Source of the DNA: Candidatus Intestinimonas merdavium
Lineage (GTDB): Bacteria > Bacillota > Clostridia > Oscillospirales > Oscillospiraceae
Assembly (NCBI GenBank): GCA_019115785.1
Contig: DXCX01000055.1
Location: forward strand, 1-64,000
Length of the DNA: 64,000 nt
Reading direction: 5' to 3'
Made by a program: the position numbers and the translations under genes. Numbering within the stretch: the first letter of the stretch is position 1; each line of letters opens with the position of its first letter. A model generated the notes under the pieces. That model was not told the origin of the DNA. It saw only the letters and a list, made by a program, of their open reading frames with translations, and did no database searches. Below are positions 15,785 to 24,129 of this stretch, one piece after another.

Positions 15785-16789
15785 TTAGAGAAAAAAGAGA
15801 AGGATTTTGGTGCAGAGAAAGCTCAGTAGGCCACAGGCCGGGAAGGTGAGGACCCAGGCCAAGACGATGGAGCGGGCAATGGACCAGTCCGGATGGCGAC
15901 CGGCGCCCAGAATAGCGGCGGTTTTGGTGTGGGTGGTGGAGACGGGCAGTCCAAGGAGGGTGCAGAGGAGGAGGGCGCTTGCGCCGGCCAGGTCGGCGGT
16001 CAGGCCCTGCCGGGGGTCCAGGACCACCATGTCCCGACTCACAGTATCAATGATTCGCTGCCCACCGAGGGCGGTGCCCAGGGCTATGGTGCCTGCGCAC
16101 AGGGCGGCGAGCCACAGAGGGGCGTATCCGTTGGGGACATCCCACCCGGCGGATAGAGAGAGGCCCAGGAGGAAAACACCCAGAAATTTCTGACCGTCCT
16201 GAGCTCCATGGAGGAAAGCCATGGCGGCGGCCCCAGCCCGCTGAGCCCGAAGATAAAAGGAGGGACCTCTGGGATGCTCCGGCCGTTGTGTGAGGACCTT
16301 GGCCAAGAGATAACCCAGACAGACCGACAGGGGGAGGGCCACCCACACTCTGGACCAGGCCGGCAGGTCCACATTGGCGGCACCCCCTTCCAGGGCCAGG
16401 GCCGCACCGGTGAGTCCGGCCAGAAGACCGTGACTCTCACTGGTGGGGATACCGAAGTACCAGGCTGCTGTAGACCAGACCACGATGGATGCCATGGCGG
16501 CACACAGGGCCCACAGGGCGGCATGTCGGTCACCGCCGAATTGGGCCAGGTCCAGCACACTTTTGGTGACGGCCGGAAAGAAGACGGTGGAGAGAAGGGC
16601 GCCCAGCAGATTGCACACCGCCGCCAGAACGGCGGCGGCGGGAAAGGTGAGGGCCTTGGTGGAAACGGCGGTAGCGATGGCATTGGGGGCATCGGTCCAG
16701 CCGTTGACCACGATGACCCCCAAGGTGAGCAGCACCACCGGCAGCAGGCCGGGGACCGCCAAGGCGCTCACCAGAGAAGAAAGAGACAT
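15785..16789 (-). CDS. PiT-family inorganic phosphate permease
   Basis: PiT permeases import phosphate as a metal-phosphate complex driven by proton or sodium gradients. The 334-residue protein has about 9-10 hydrophobic spans and both internal signature repeats: NGWTDAPNAIATAVSTKAL near the start (family GANDxANA-type motif) and PVSTTHTKTAAILGAG near the end, plus PTSESHGL and FLHGAQDGQKFLG. The chosen start is ATG 16789, 7 nt after a GGAGGGGG stretch; the track's ATG overlaps that site. No PhoU-like partner (DUF47) is next to it, although PiT genes often have one. Confidence 0.87.
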   Translation of the reverse strand: MSLSSLVSALAVPGLLPVVLLTLGVIVVNGWTDAPNAIATAVSTKALTFPAAAVLAAVCNLLGALLSTVFFPAVTKSVLDLAQFGGDRHAALWALCAAMASIVVWSTAAWYFGIPTSESHGLLAGLTGAALALEGGAANVDLPAWSRVWVALPLSVCLGYLLAKVLTQRPEHPRGPSFYLRAQRAGAAAMAFLHGAQDGQKFLGVFLLGLSLSAGWDVPNGYAPLWLAALCAGTIALGTALGGQRIIDTVSRDMVVLDPRQGLTADLAGASALLLCTLLGLPVSTTHTKTAAILGAGRHPDWSIARSIVLAWVLTFPACGLLSFLCTKILLFFL

Positions 16790-16944
16790 AGAAACACCCC
16801 CTCCCCACACGTTATGGCGGGGAGGGGGCGGATATGTTGGGCGTGTAGACTGACGCTAGTCCTTGTTCAAAAATGGGAATATGCCCCGGAGGAAAGAATT
16901 TCGATGGCTGACGAGCAATTTTCTCTCAGGAACCCTGACGGATT

Positions 16945-17913
16945 TCAGGGCTGAGAAAAGGAAAAGTCGCTGAGGCCAAAGGCAGAGCCCGTATAGACTA
17001 CATTGGCCTGGAGGGTGGCCGCTTGGACCCCGGTCGCCGGCATGTCCGGTGCCCAGAGCGTGATGCCGAAGGCGGCTGAGATGCTGTCCCCATTGGTAGC
17101 AAACTGGACCCAATTTCCCAGACCGGCCTCCAGCTCCACATTCAAATCAGCATAGCCGAGGGCGGCAGGGTCAAGCTCCAAACTGGTATCTCCAGCGTGC
17201 AGGGTGATCAAATTGGTCTGGGGATCATAGGTGCTGGAGAGGGAGAGATCCACGATGGCGGTGTAGTCAGCATCAGCAAATTGGAAAAGTTCCCAGCCGC
17301 CATTGGAGAAATCCACCACGGAAAGTCCCCATACATTGGTTCCAGTTCCACCATCCACGAAGACGATGACAGCCAGCTCCAAATCGCCGTCCCCATCATA
17401 GTCCCCGTAGGACATGGTGGGCAGCAGGACTTGAGGCGTGAGGAAGGGGATGGCCAAACTGTGCCACTGGGTCCCCACCCGAAGGATCAGCCCCTGAGCA
17501 TCTTCGGGGCCATAATAGCCGTAAAGCCAGGTGTCCTGCTCGGGAAGCTGACCGATCAGATAGAGCCCGGCGTCATCCGGTCCCAGTGCACTGACAGCCT
17601 CGGCCACATCCATTCCACCAGAGAGTTGGGTGGGAAAGTCATTGAGGGTCAAGCTGTCCGGGTCGCCGTCCCACAGAAATGGAGTGCCAGTGGCAGGGGG
17701 AAGGGTCTCCGTAGGCTGCACCTCCAGAGGAAGCGTATCGGTGGGCAGCGGTGTGGAAACGGAACTCTCCTCGGTCGGGATGGGTGTCTCCACAGCCAAA
17801 GTGGTGGTGACAGGAGGCTCTGCCAGCTCTGGAGACGGCGTGGTGGCATCACCGCCGTTACAGCCGGTCAGTGCCAGCAGGCAGGCGGTACACAGGGGAA
17901 TGAGTTTTTTCAA
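16945..17913 (-). CDS. Secreted lipoprotein with an FG-GAP-like Asp-rich motif (paralogue of 19411-20232)
   Basis: The protein (322 residues from TTG 17913) begins LKKLIPLCTACLLALTGCNGG, a lipoprotein signal with lipobox LTGC, then a Thr/Pro-rich spacer of about 60 residues. The folded part contains MSYGDYDGDGDLELAVIVFVDGGTGTNVWGLSVVD, an Asp-rich calcium-binding-type loop seen in FG-GAP/VCBS repeats. TTG is chosen because GGGAGGG lies 8 nt upstream; the track's ATG is further out and would place the signal peptide inside the protein. It resembles the lipoprotein beyond the MATE gene (MDGDGIEELAVRYLMGARGDQIVYDLHIY). Function unknown; a surface sensor or inhibitor is a guess. Confidence 0.7.
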   Translation of the reverse strand: MKKLIPLCTACLLALTGCNGGDATTPSPELAEPPVTTTLAVETPIPTEESSVSTPLPTDTLPLEVQPTETLPPATGTPFLWDGDPDSLTLNDFPTQLSGGMDVAEAVSALGPDDAGLYLIGQLPEQDTWLYGYYGPEDAQGLILRVGTQWHSLAIPFLTPQVLLPTMSYGDYDGDGDLELAVIVFVDGGTGTNVWGLSVVDFSNGGWELFQFADADYTAIVDLSLSSTYDPQTNLITLHAGDTSLELDPAALGYADLNVELEAGLGNWVQFATNGDSISAAFGITLWAPDMPATGVQAATLQANVVYTGSAFGLSDFSFSQP

Positions 17914-17966
17914 AGGGAAGGCCCTCCCTTCCATATCTTGGGACGCAGGCAATGGTTCGTTTGTAG

Positions 17967-17995
17967 ATTATACCCTCTTCTACAAGAGAAAACAA
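17967..17995 (-). promoter_or_regulatory. Promoter for the lipoprotein gene
   Basis: On the minus strand TTGTTT, 17 bp and a perfect TATAAT, 53 bp upstream of the TTG start. Confidence 0.7.
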
Positions 17996-18046
17996 CCATA
18001 AAATTAGAAACAATCAATGACGAATGGTTCCAAACTTTCTATGATC

Positions 18047-19384
18047 TTACAGGTCAGATAGCCTTTTCCGCCAGCTATGGCGAAAGAGGAAGAGAGCGGT
18101 CAGACAGGAGAGGACCTCAGCCAGGGGGAAAGAGAGCCACATGAGTTGTGGCTGGACAAGGCCGAGCAGGTAGGCGGCGGGGAGGATGAGCACCACCTGG
18201 CGCAGAAGGGAGATGGCCAGACTGGTCATGGAGGCGCCCAACGCCTGGAAAACGGCGCAGAGCACAGTGGAGAGTCCACTGAAAATCAGGCCAAAGGCGA
18301 TCCAGCGCAGGGCGGGAATACCAGAGGAGAGCACGTTTTCCTCGGCCCCAAATAGGCCCAGCAGAGGGCCGGGCAAAAAAATCAAAAGAATGGTGCCCAC
18401 GGCCATGATGGCGGCCCCCAGTGCCAGGGCAAACCGGGTGAGCGCCAGGATACGTGTCCGACTTCTGGCACCATAATTATAAGCCACCAGGGGAGTGAGG
18501 CCATTGGTGAGTCCAGCCACAGGCATAATGAGGAAGGACTGGAGCTTGAAGTAGGCCCCCAGGATAAAGACGGCACTGGGGTCGAATAGGGCCATGATCT
18601 TGTTGAGCCCTAGGGTCATAACGGAGGAGAGGGATTGCATGGCGGCGGCGGGAATACCAATCCGGCATAACTCGGCCAGGATGTCTCCCCTGGGACGAAA
18701 GCCCCTGAGGGAGAGGGGGAAACGGCGGAGCCTGCGCAGCAGGAAGAAGCCAACGGTCATGCCGGTCCACTGTCCTAGCACGGTGGCGATGGCGGCGCCG
18801 GCCACCCCCAAGGCGGGAAAGGGTCCTGGGCCGAAGATGAGGATAGGGTCCAGAATCAGGTTGACCACGGCGCCCACCCCCTGAATCACCATGGGGCCTA
18901 CCGGGTCACCACAGGCCAGGAGGATACGCTCGGAGGCAAATTGCATGGTCATCCCCACCGAGGCACCAGTGACAATGGAGAGATAGGTCTGCCCCGCTGA
19001 CCCGATAACCGGATCGGTGGTGAAGAAGCCCATGAACGGCCGGGCAAGGAGCAGGGCGAAAGAGAGGAAAAGAAGGTAGCACAGCAGGTAGAGGAAGCAG
19101 CCGTTGAGAGCCACCGACTTGGCTTCCTCCCGGTCTCCCTGTCCAAGACGTTTGGAGAGCAGGGCATTGAGTCCCACCCCGGCCCCAACACACACAGCCA
19201 CCATGAACATCTGGACTGGGTAGGCCAGGGACAACGCCTGAAAGGCCTCTCCGCTGAGGCGGGAGACGAACATGGAATCCACCAGGTTGTAAAGCGCCTG
19301 GATGAGCATCGAGAGCATCATGGGCCAGGCCATGCGCAGCAGCAGCGGGCACACCGGCATGGTGCCCATACGGGCATCATCCAT
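18047..19384 (-). CDS. MATE-family multidrug/toxin efflux transporter
   Basis: MATE proteins export cationic compounds in exchange for sodium or protons. The 445-residue protein has about 12 hydrophobic spans in two halves: PLLLRMAWPMMLSMLIQALYNLVDSMFVSRL at the start of the first lobe and ELCRIGIPAAAMQSLSSVMTLGLNKIMA at the start of the second, both characteristic. The start ATG follows GGAAGGAGG. The gene sits between two lipoprotein genes on the same strand, 26 bp after the stop of the upstream one, so it may be cotranscribed with it. DinF/NorM subfamily not resolved. Confidence 0.9.
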   Translation of the reverse strand: MDDARMGTMPVCPLLLRMAWPMMLSMLIQALYNLVDSMFVSRLSGEAFQALSLAYPVQMFMVAVCVGAGVGLNALLSKRLGQGDREEAKSVALNGCFLYLLCYLLFLSFALLLARPFMGFFTTDPVIGSAGQTYLSIVTGASVGMTMQFASERILLACGDPVGPMVIQGVGAVVNLILDPILIFGPGPFPALGVAGAAIATVLGQWTGMTVGFFLLRRLRRFPLSLRGFRPRGDILAELCRIGIPAAAMQSLSSVMTLGLNKIMALFDPSAVFILGAYFKLQSFLIMPVAGLTNGLTPLVAYNYGARSRTRILALTRFALALGAAIMAVGTILLIFLPGPLLGLFGAEENVLSSGIPALRWIAFGLIFSGLSTVLCAVFQALGASMTSLAISLLRQVVLILPAAYLLGLVQPQLMWLSFPLAEVLSCLTALFLFRHSWRKRLSDL

Positions 19385-19410
19385 GTGTGTACCTCCTTCC
19401 TATGTCAGAG

Positions 19411-20232
19411 TCAAACCACGGTATTGGACTCTATTCGGATGTCACGCAGGACAAAGCCTTCACCCTCACAGTCGATGGTGGCCAGTATATTGGCAAAGAG
19501 AACGCCGGTGACATCCAGTCGGGCCCCCAAAACAACGGTGAAGACCCCATCTGCCTCTCGGAAGAAGCAACTGTCCAGGGTGAGCTGGCCGGGGTTTGAC
19601 CGCACTCCTTCCGGCACCTGATAGACAGCGCTGGTGGGGCCATAGGACAGTGTGAACTGCCCAGTGGCGGCGCTGTAGTCGATGGATACCGCTTCCAGGG
19701 CCTGCTGGGCGCAGGCATCGTGGGTGATGGCCAGATCGTCCCAGGAGGCATCCTCCTGGCGGTAGATGTGAAGATCGTAGACGATCTGGTCTCCACGGGC
19801 TCCCATCAGATAGCGGACGGCCAGCTCCTCAATACCATCGCCATCCATGTCAGTGAGGTAGAGCTCCGGCAGGGACGGTGCCTCTGGTAGGGCAAAGGTC
19901 TGGTCAAAGTGGATGAGCTCCTCTCCACGGCGCAGCAGGATGCCGCCGCCGTAGCCATCGTTCAGGCCGTAAAGGTAAAGCTCTTCATCGAGCTCACAGC
20001 CCAAAAGGTAGACCTGCGGCTGGTCACTGGAAAAGAGATCAGCCGGGTCGGCCAGGGCGGCGGGCAGGTCTTCCAAAGTGAGGGAGGCCCAGGGGGCCTC
20101 GTCTTCAGATGAGGAGACAGGCGTGGGACTGGGGGTGGCCGGGGTGGGAGTCCAGTTGAGAGGCTCCTCTCCGCCGCAGGCGGTGAGAAGGGTCAAGGTG
20201 CACAGCAGCGCGGGCAGAATTCGCTTTCTCAT
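19411..20232 (-). CDS. Secreted lipoprotein, paralogue of the 16945-17913 lipoprotein
   Basis: The 273-residue protein starts MRKRILPALLCTLTLLTACGGEE, a lipoprotein signal with lipobox LTAC, followed by a Thr/Pro/Ser linker. The body has PQVYLLGCELDEELYLYGLNDGYGGGILLRRGEELIHF, parallel to LYLIGQLPEQDTWLYGYYGPEDAQGLILRVGTQWHSL in the other lipoprotein, and LTDMDGDGIEELAVRYL, parallel to DYDGDGDLELAVIVF. The two are therefore diverged duplicates. The ATG at 20232 is chosen over the track start 20379 because it begins the signal peptide and has GGGAGC upstream. The GNAT gene ends 2 bp before it, so the two are probably in one operon. Function unknown. Confidence 0.72.
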   Translation of the reverse strand: MRKRILPALLCTLTLLTACGGEEPLNWTPTPATPSPTPVSSSEDEAPWASLTLEDLPAALADPADLFSSDQPQVYLLGCELDEELYLYGLNDGYGGGILLRRGEELIHFDQTFALPEAPSLPELYLTDMDGDGIEELAVRYLMGARGDQIVYDLHIYRQEDASWDDLAITHDACAQQALEAVSIDYSAATGQFTLSYGPTSAVYQVPEGVRSNPGQLTLDSCFFREADGVFTVVLGARLDVTGVLFANILATIDCEGEGFVLRDIRIESNTVV

Positions 20233-20234
20233 GG

Positions 20235-20798
20235 TCACAGCTCCCTTATATAACGCAGGTCCACACAGATGGCGTTGGGAGGGAAGGGGATGTCGGCGTG
20301 GGTGCCGTCCCAGGCGAAGCCGTGGGCGGTGTAGAACCGCCGGGCCTTTTCGTTTTCCCGAAGGACAAATACAAAACAATTTTTGTAGCCCTCCTGCCGC
20401 AGACGGTCCATTGCCTCTTCGACGAGGCGCCCGCCGTATCCCTTGCCCCGTTCGGCAGGGTGGGTGTAAAAGGAGATCAGCTCACCCCAGCCGGCATAGG
20501 CGGCGTTGGGAAAGTCAGACCCCTCTTTGGTCCCGGCATTATAGTTTTCCGTTCGGGCGGGCCCATAGTTGATGCAGGCCACCGGCGTGTCGTCCCGATA
20601 AAGCAAGAGCCCATGACAGCGGTGGAGGCGGTAGTCATCCCGGAAAAAGGGGACCCAGCGCTCGTCGGTGATTTCCCGGGCCATATACTCCGCCGGCACC
20701 GCATCCACATAGGTATCCCGCCAGCCCAGAGCGTGGATGAGCGACATGGCGCGGAAATGCTCTTCGGTACAGGCGTCCACAAAATGCAGGTTCTCCAT
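20235..20798 (-). CDS. GNAT-family N-acetyltransferase
   Basis: The 187-residue protein starts MENLHFVDACTEEHFRAMSLIHALGWRDTYVDAVP. It carries the GNAT core: ELISFYTHPAERGKGYGGRLVEEAMDRL (acetyl-CoA pyrophosphate-binding motif RGKGYG) and FVFVLRENEKARRFYTAHGFAWDGT (C-terminal strand and helix). The start ATG 20798 follows AGGAGG; the track's upstream extension is noise. It ends just before the lipoprotein gene on the same strand. Substrate unknown. Confidence 0.85.
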   Translation of the reverse strand: MENLHFVDACTEEHFRAMSLIHALGWRDTYVDAVPAEYMAREITDERWVPFFRDDYRLHRCHGLLLYRDDTPVACINYGPARTENYNAGTKEGSDFPNAAYAGWGELISFYTHPAERGKGYGGRLVEEAMDRLRQEGYKNCFVFVLRENEKARRFYTAHGFAWDGTHADIPFPPNAICVDLRYIREL

Positions 20799-20882
20799 TC
20801 TAAAATCCTCCTGTGTAACGCCTGGGGCAGGCGGGATACCGCGCGCCCGGCGGCGTATGCCGATTGGATGATGATAGGGAAT

Positions 20883-20910
20883 CCCCGGTCTCCCAAAGGG
20901 GAGACCGGGG
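20883..20910 (-). terminator. Hairpin after the dehydratase-related gene
   Basis: Perfect 12-bp arms CCCCGGTCTCCC/GGGAGACCGGGG with a 4-nt loop, 7 bp past the stop codon. There is no clean T run on the minus strand; the T run precedes it. Probable terminator or mRNA 3'-end stabiliser. Confidence 0.55.
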
Positions 20911-20917
20911 AGAAAAA

Positions 20918-22243
20918 TCATACGGTAACGGGCTCCGCCTTCGCCTGGGCGGCCTCGCGCGCCTCCTCTTCAGCGTGCTGCTTGGCAAGTCCGCGGGCGT
21001 TGGCCAGCATGAGCTTGATACGGTTTTCCTGGTTGATTTTGGTGGCACCTGGGTCGTAGTCGATGGCCACAATATTGCTCCAGGGGTAGTCGTCCTTGAG
21101 CTTGCGGATCATGCCCTTGCCCACAATATGGTTGGGCAGGCAGCCGAAGGGCTGGGTACAGACGATGTTGGGCACACCGGTGTGGATGAGCTCCAGCATC
21201 TCGGCGGTGAGGAGCCAACCCTCGCCCATCTTATTGCCGTCTCCTAGATAACCCTTGATGTAGCTGTGGAGCTCATCAAAGTCGCCGGGAGCGCGGAAGC
21301 GGTTGGAGCGCTTGAGGGCGTCGATGAGGGCGTGCTGGTACTTCTTCACGTAGGCGGCAAAGAGCTGGCACACCTTCTGTTTGATCCACTTACCACCGTA
21401 GAGGTCCACGTCCACGTCCCGGTTGTAGATCTTGAAGATGACGAAGTCCACCAGGCCGGGAACCACCGGCTCGGCCCCCTCGGAGAGGAGGAACTGATTG
21501 AGGTTATTGTTGCCCAGGGGGGCGTACTTGACATAGATCTCGCCCACCACACCGACCCGGACCTTCTCCTCACCGGTGACAGGGATGGCCTTGAAGCGGT
21601 CAATGATACGGTCGAAGTTCTTCACCATGCTCTTGTAGGAGAGCCCTTTGCCCTGAGCCATGTCCTCCAAAAGGAAGTCCACACATTCAGCCGCCACCCG
21701 GTCGGTCTGGCCGGCGGTGACCTCGTAGGGGCGAACCTGGTTTCCCACATTCATGATGAGGTCGCCGTACATGACGGCAAAAATGGCCTTGCGAATGAAG
21801 CCCAGGGTGAGCTTGAAGCCGGGGTTGTGCTCCAGACCGGACAGGTTCACAGAGATGACGGGCACATAGGAGAGCCCCGCCTTCTCCAGGGCTTTTCGGA
21901 GCATATGGATGTAGTTGGAGGCCCGGCAGCCGCCGCCGGTCTGGGTGATGACCAGGGCCACCTTGTGGGGGTCGTACTTGCCGCACTGTACCGCGTTGAT
22001 AAGCTGGCCGATGACCAGGATGGCGGGGTAGCAGGCGTCGTTGTGGACATACTTCTGCCCGGCGTCAATGACCGGCTTTCCGGTGTTGCCCAGCATCTCC
22101 ACCTTGTAGCCTTCGTTCTGCATGATGCGCACCAGCAGAGCAAAGTGGTCGGGGAGCATCTGAGGGACCAGGAGGGTGTACTCCTCCTTCATCTCCTTGG
22201 TGAAAAGGAGCCGCCCCGTCTTGTCGTATACCAATTCTGCCAT
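20918..22243 (-). CDS. 2-hydroxyacyl-CoA dehydratase-related protein (HgdB-like part of the activase system)
   Basis: The 441-residue protein (MAELVYDKTGRLLFTKEMKEEYTLLVPQMLPDHF...) resembles the C-terminal third of the large (about 1400 residue) activase-related proteins of Clostridia. In those, BadF/HgdC-type ATPase domains and DUF2229 are followed by an HgdB-like module. Conserved cysteines occur in NDACYPA, QTGGGCRASNY and CTQPFGCLPNH, which could bind an iron-sulfur cluster. The gene carrying the ATPase and DUF2229 parts lies upstream (24130-27093), separated by an SLH/transglutaminase gene. The start is ATG 22243 after AAGGAATCC; the track extension to 22513 is shadow. The exact reaction is unknown. 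Confidence 0.72.
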   Translation of the reverse strand: MAELVYDKTGRLLFTKEMKEEYTLLVPQMLPDHFALLVRIMQNEGYKVEMLGNTGKPVIDAGQKYVHNDACYPAILVIGQLINAVQCGKYDPHKVALVITQTGGGCRASNYIHMLRKALEKAGLSYVPVISVNLSGLEHNPGFKLTLGFIRKAIFAVMYGDLIMNVGNQVRPYEVTAGQTDRVAAECVDFLLEDMAQGKGLSYKSMVKNFDRIIDRFKAIPVTGEEKVRVGVVGEIYVKYAPLGNNNLNQFLLSEGAEPVVPGLVDFVIFKIYNRDVDVDLYGGKWIKQKVCQLFAAYVKKYQHALIDALKRSNRFRAPGDFDELHSYIKGYLGDGNKMGEGWLLTAEMLELIHTGVPNIVCTQPFGCLPNHIVGKGMIRKLKDDYPWSNIVAIDYDPGATKINQENRIKLMLANARGLAKQHAEEEAREAAQAKAEPVTV

Positions 22244-22271
22244 TGCTTTTGGATTCCTTTCCGTTTGGGGT

Positions 22272-24089
22272 TTACCAATATTGGACCTTGTAGTCATAGG
22301 TGCTGGTACTCCGGTTGTAGCCGCCTGAGAAATAGAACCAGTGCTGGGATTCCGGATAGGCATAGATGCACCCAGTCCCGCCGTAGGCGCCTGAGGCCGT
22401 GACGCGCAGACTGAAGGAGGTCTTGTGCTGGGCCAGCTGCGCCACCAGGCACTTGCGGAACATATCGGCGCTGGTGATGTTGTTGGTGTCCAGGCTCTCC
22501 CAGGCGGGGTCATAGGTGTCGGGCATGGGGTAGTCGTCCCCGTCCCAGTAGTGGCGGAGGACCATCACGTCAGGGCCCACCAGGCAGTAGTCGTGGTCCA
22601 GCACAGGCGTGCTGGAGATGGGGTCGTCAAAGGTGCAGTCCACATAGAGCCACTGTCCATCCACGTAGACCATGTTCCAGGCGTGACTGTCCCCGCTGCC
22701 CACCCCGGTCACAATGATACAGGGGATGCCGGCCCGGGTGCACATGGTCTGGAAAAGCTCGGCATAATTCTGGCAGATGCCGTACTTGGAGGACAAGGAG
22801 ATGTTATTCTCAAGGCTATATTTCTGAGTTGCCTGCTCGTAGACGGCGTAGGCCGCCTCCCGGGCCGCGCCGGACATGCTGGAGGGAGCGGATACCCAGG
22901 GGGAGTAGGTGAGGGTGTTGACCAAATAGTCGTGGATGGCGGTGACGGTCTCCCGGGTGGTGTCACGGAGGAGGGTGGGGACGGGCCCGCCCGCCAGGTC
23001 ATCTTCCACCACCAGAGTGTACTGGGTGGGATCACTGCCGGCGCTCAGGTAGAAGTTGCCCCCCTGCTCCACGGCCCCCAAGGCGGAGAGGGAGAGCATG
23101 GGGTAGCGTCCGCCCAGGGTGTAGACCGAGCCTGGAATATCTTCCTTATCAACCCGCAGGGGCTTGGAGGACAACTCCGCTTTTCCCATGACCTGGCCTG
23201 CGGGGGGTGTGGACCAGTCCCCATTGACATGGACTTCACCGTAAAATGGGTCCAGATCGAGGGAGTAATAATCCTCGGCCTCTTGGAACTCTACCTTCCA
23301 ATTAGGAAAGAGGTTCCGATCCGACAGAACTTCGGTGGGGATGTAGTACGCCCCGTTGATCTCCACAATGCCGTAGGCGAGGGCGCCGTCGATGTAGAGC
23401 TTGCGTCCGGTGGTGTAGACGGTGGTATCTGCCGGCTTGGGAGCGGGGGTAAAGCTCACCCGGGTGTCGGGCAGGGCCAGACGGCACAAAATGGCGGCCA
23501 GCTCCGCCCGGGTGATACTCTGCTGGGGGTGGAAGGTGCCGTAGGCATCGGAGCCGGTGAGCACACCGGCGTTATAGAGTCGGAAGATCTCCTGGCTGTA
23601 TGGGGTGGCACTGTTCACGTCGGGGAGGGTGGTAATGGTGTTGATGGCGGTGTAGGCGTCCTCCGGCAGGGCACGGCCCAGCAGGCCTGCCAGCTCCGCC
23701 CGGGTGGCCGGACGGGTGTAGCTGTCGAACTGCCCCTGGGAGAGAATCCCCAGCTGGGTCGCCTGGGCTACAGCGCCGTCATACCAGTTGTCCCCCTCTT
23801 GGGAGACCACGCCCCCTCCGCCGCCGTACAGGTCGGCGAGACGGACGGCCACGGTCACGGCTTCGGCCACCGAGAGGGTACCGGAGGGGGAGAAGGTGTC
23901 AGCGCCAGTGCCCGACATGAGGCCCAGAGCATAGCACTGGGAGATGTAAGGTTGGCTCCAGTCCTGGGCCACATCGGAAAAGGCCACGGGGTCGCGGACC
24001 GGGGAGAGACTGGCTCCCAGGGCGGCGCTGGGCAGCAGGGACAGGGTGAGGACCAGACAAGTGCAGGAGAGAATGATACGTCGTTTCAT
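22272..24089 (-). CDS. Exported SLH-domain protein with transglutaminase-like (cysteine protease fold) domain
   Basis: The 605-residue protein has a signal peptide (MKRRIILSCTCLVLTLSLLPSAALGAS) and three SLH repeats at about residues 35-210 (FSDVAQDWSQPYISQCYALGLMSG, DNWYDGAVAQATQLGILS, SQEIFRLYNAGVLTGSDAYGTFHPQQSITRAELAAIL). A transglutaminase-like domain follows at about 380-530. Its catalytic triad is visible: Cys in SSKYGICQNYAELF, His in SGDSHAWNMVYV, Asp in WLYVDCTFDDP. Such proteins act at the cell surface, possibly cutting or cross-linking wall peptides or proteins. It is set between the two activase genes, 28 and 40 bp from each, on the same strand. The role is inferred. Confidence 0.85.
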   Translation of the reverse strand: MKRRIILSCTCLVLTLSLLPSAALGASLSPVRDPVAFSDVAQDWSQPYISQCYALGLMSGTGADTFSPSGTLSVAEAVTVAVRLADLYGGGGGVVSQEGDNWYDGAVAQATQLGILSQGQFDSYTRPATRAELAGLLGRALPEDAYTAINTITTLPDVNSATPYSQEIFRLYNAGVLTGSDAYGTFHPQQSITRAELAAILCRLALPDTRVSFTPAPKPADTTVYTTGRKLYIDGALAYGIVEINGAYYIPTEVLSDRNLFPNWKVEFQEAEDYYSLDLDPFYGEVHVNGDWSTPPAGQVMGKAELSSKPLRVDKEDIPGSVYTLGGRYPMLSLSALGAVEQGGNFYLSAGSDPTQYTLVVEDDLAGGPVPTLLRDTTRETVTAIHDYLVNTLTYSPWVSAPSSMSGAAREAAYAVYEQATQKYSLENNISLSSKYGICQNYAELFQTMCTRAGIPCIIVTGVGSGDSHAWNMVYVDGQWLYVDCTFDDPISSTPVLDHDYCLVGPDVMVLRHYWDGDDYPMPDTYDPAWESLDTNNITSADMFRKCLVAQLAQHKTSFSLRVTASGAYGGTGCIYAYPESQHWFYFSGGYNRSTSTYDYKVQYW

Positions 24090-24129
24090 GAGACTTCACT
24101 CCAATTTTGTCATTTTTATCCTACCGGGG

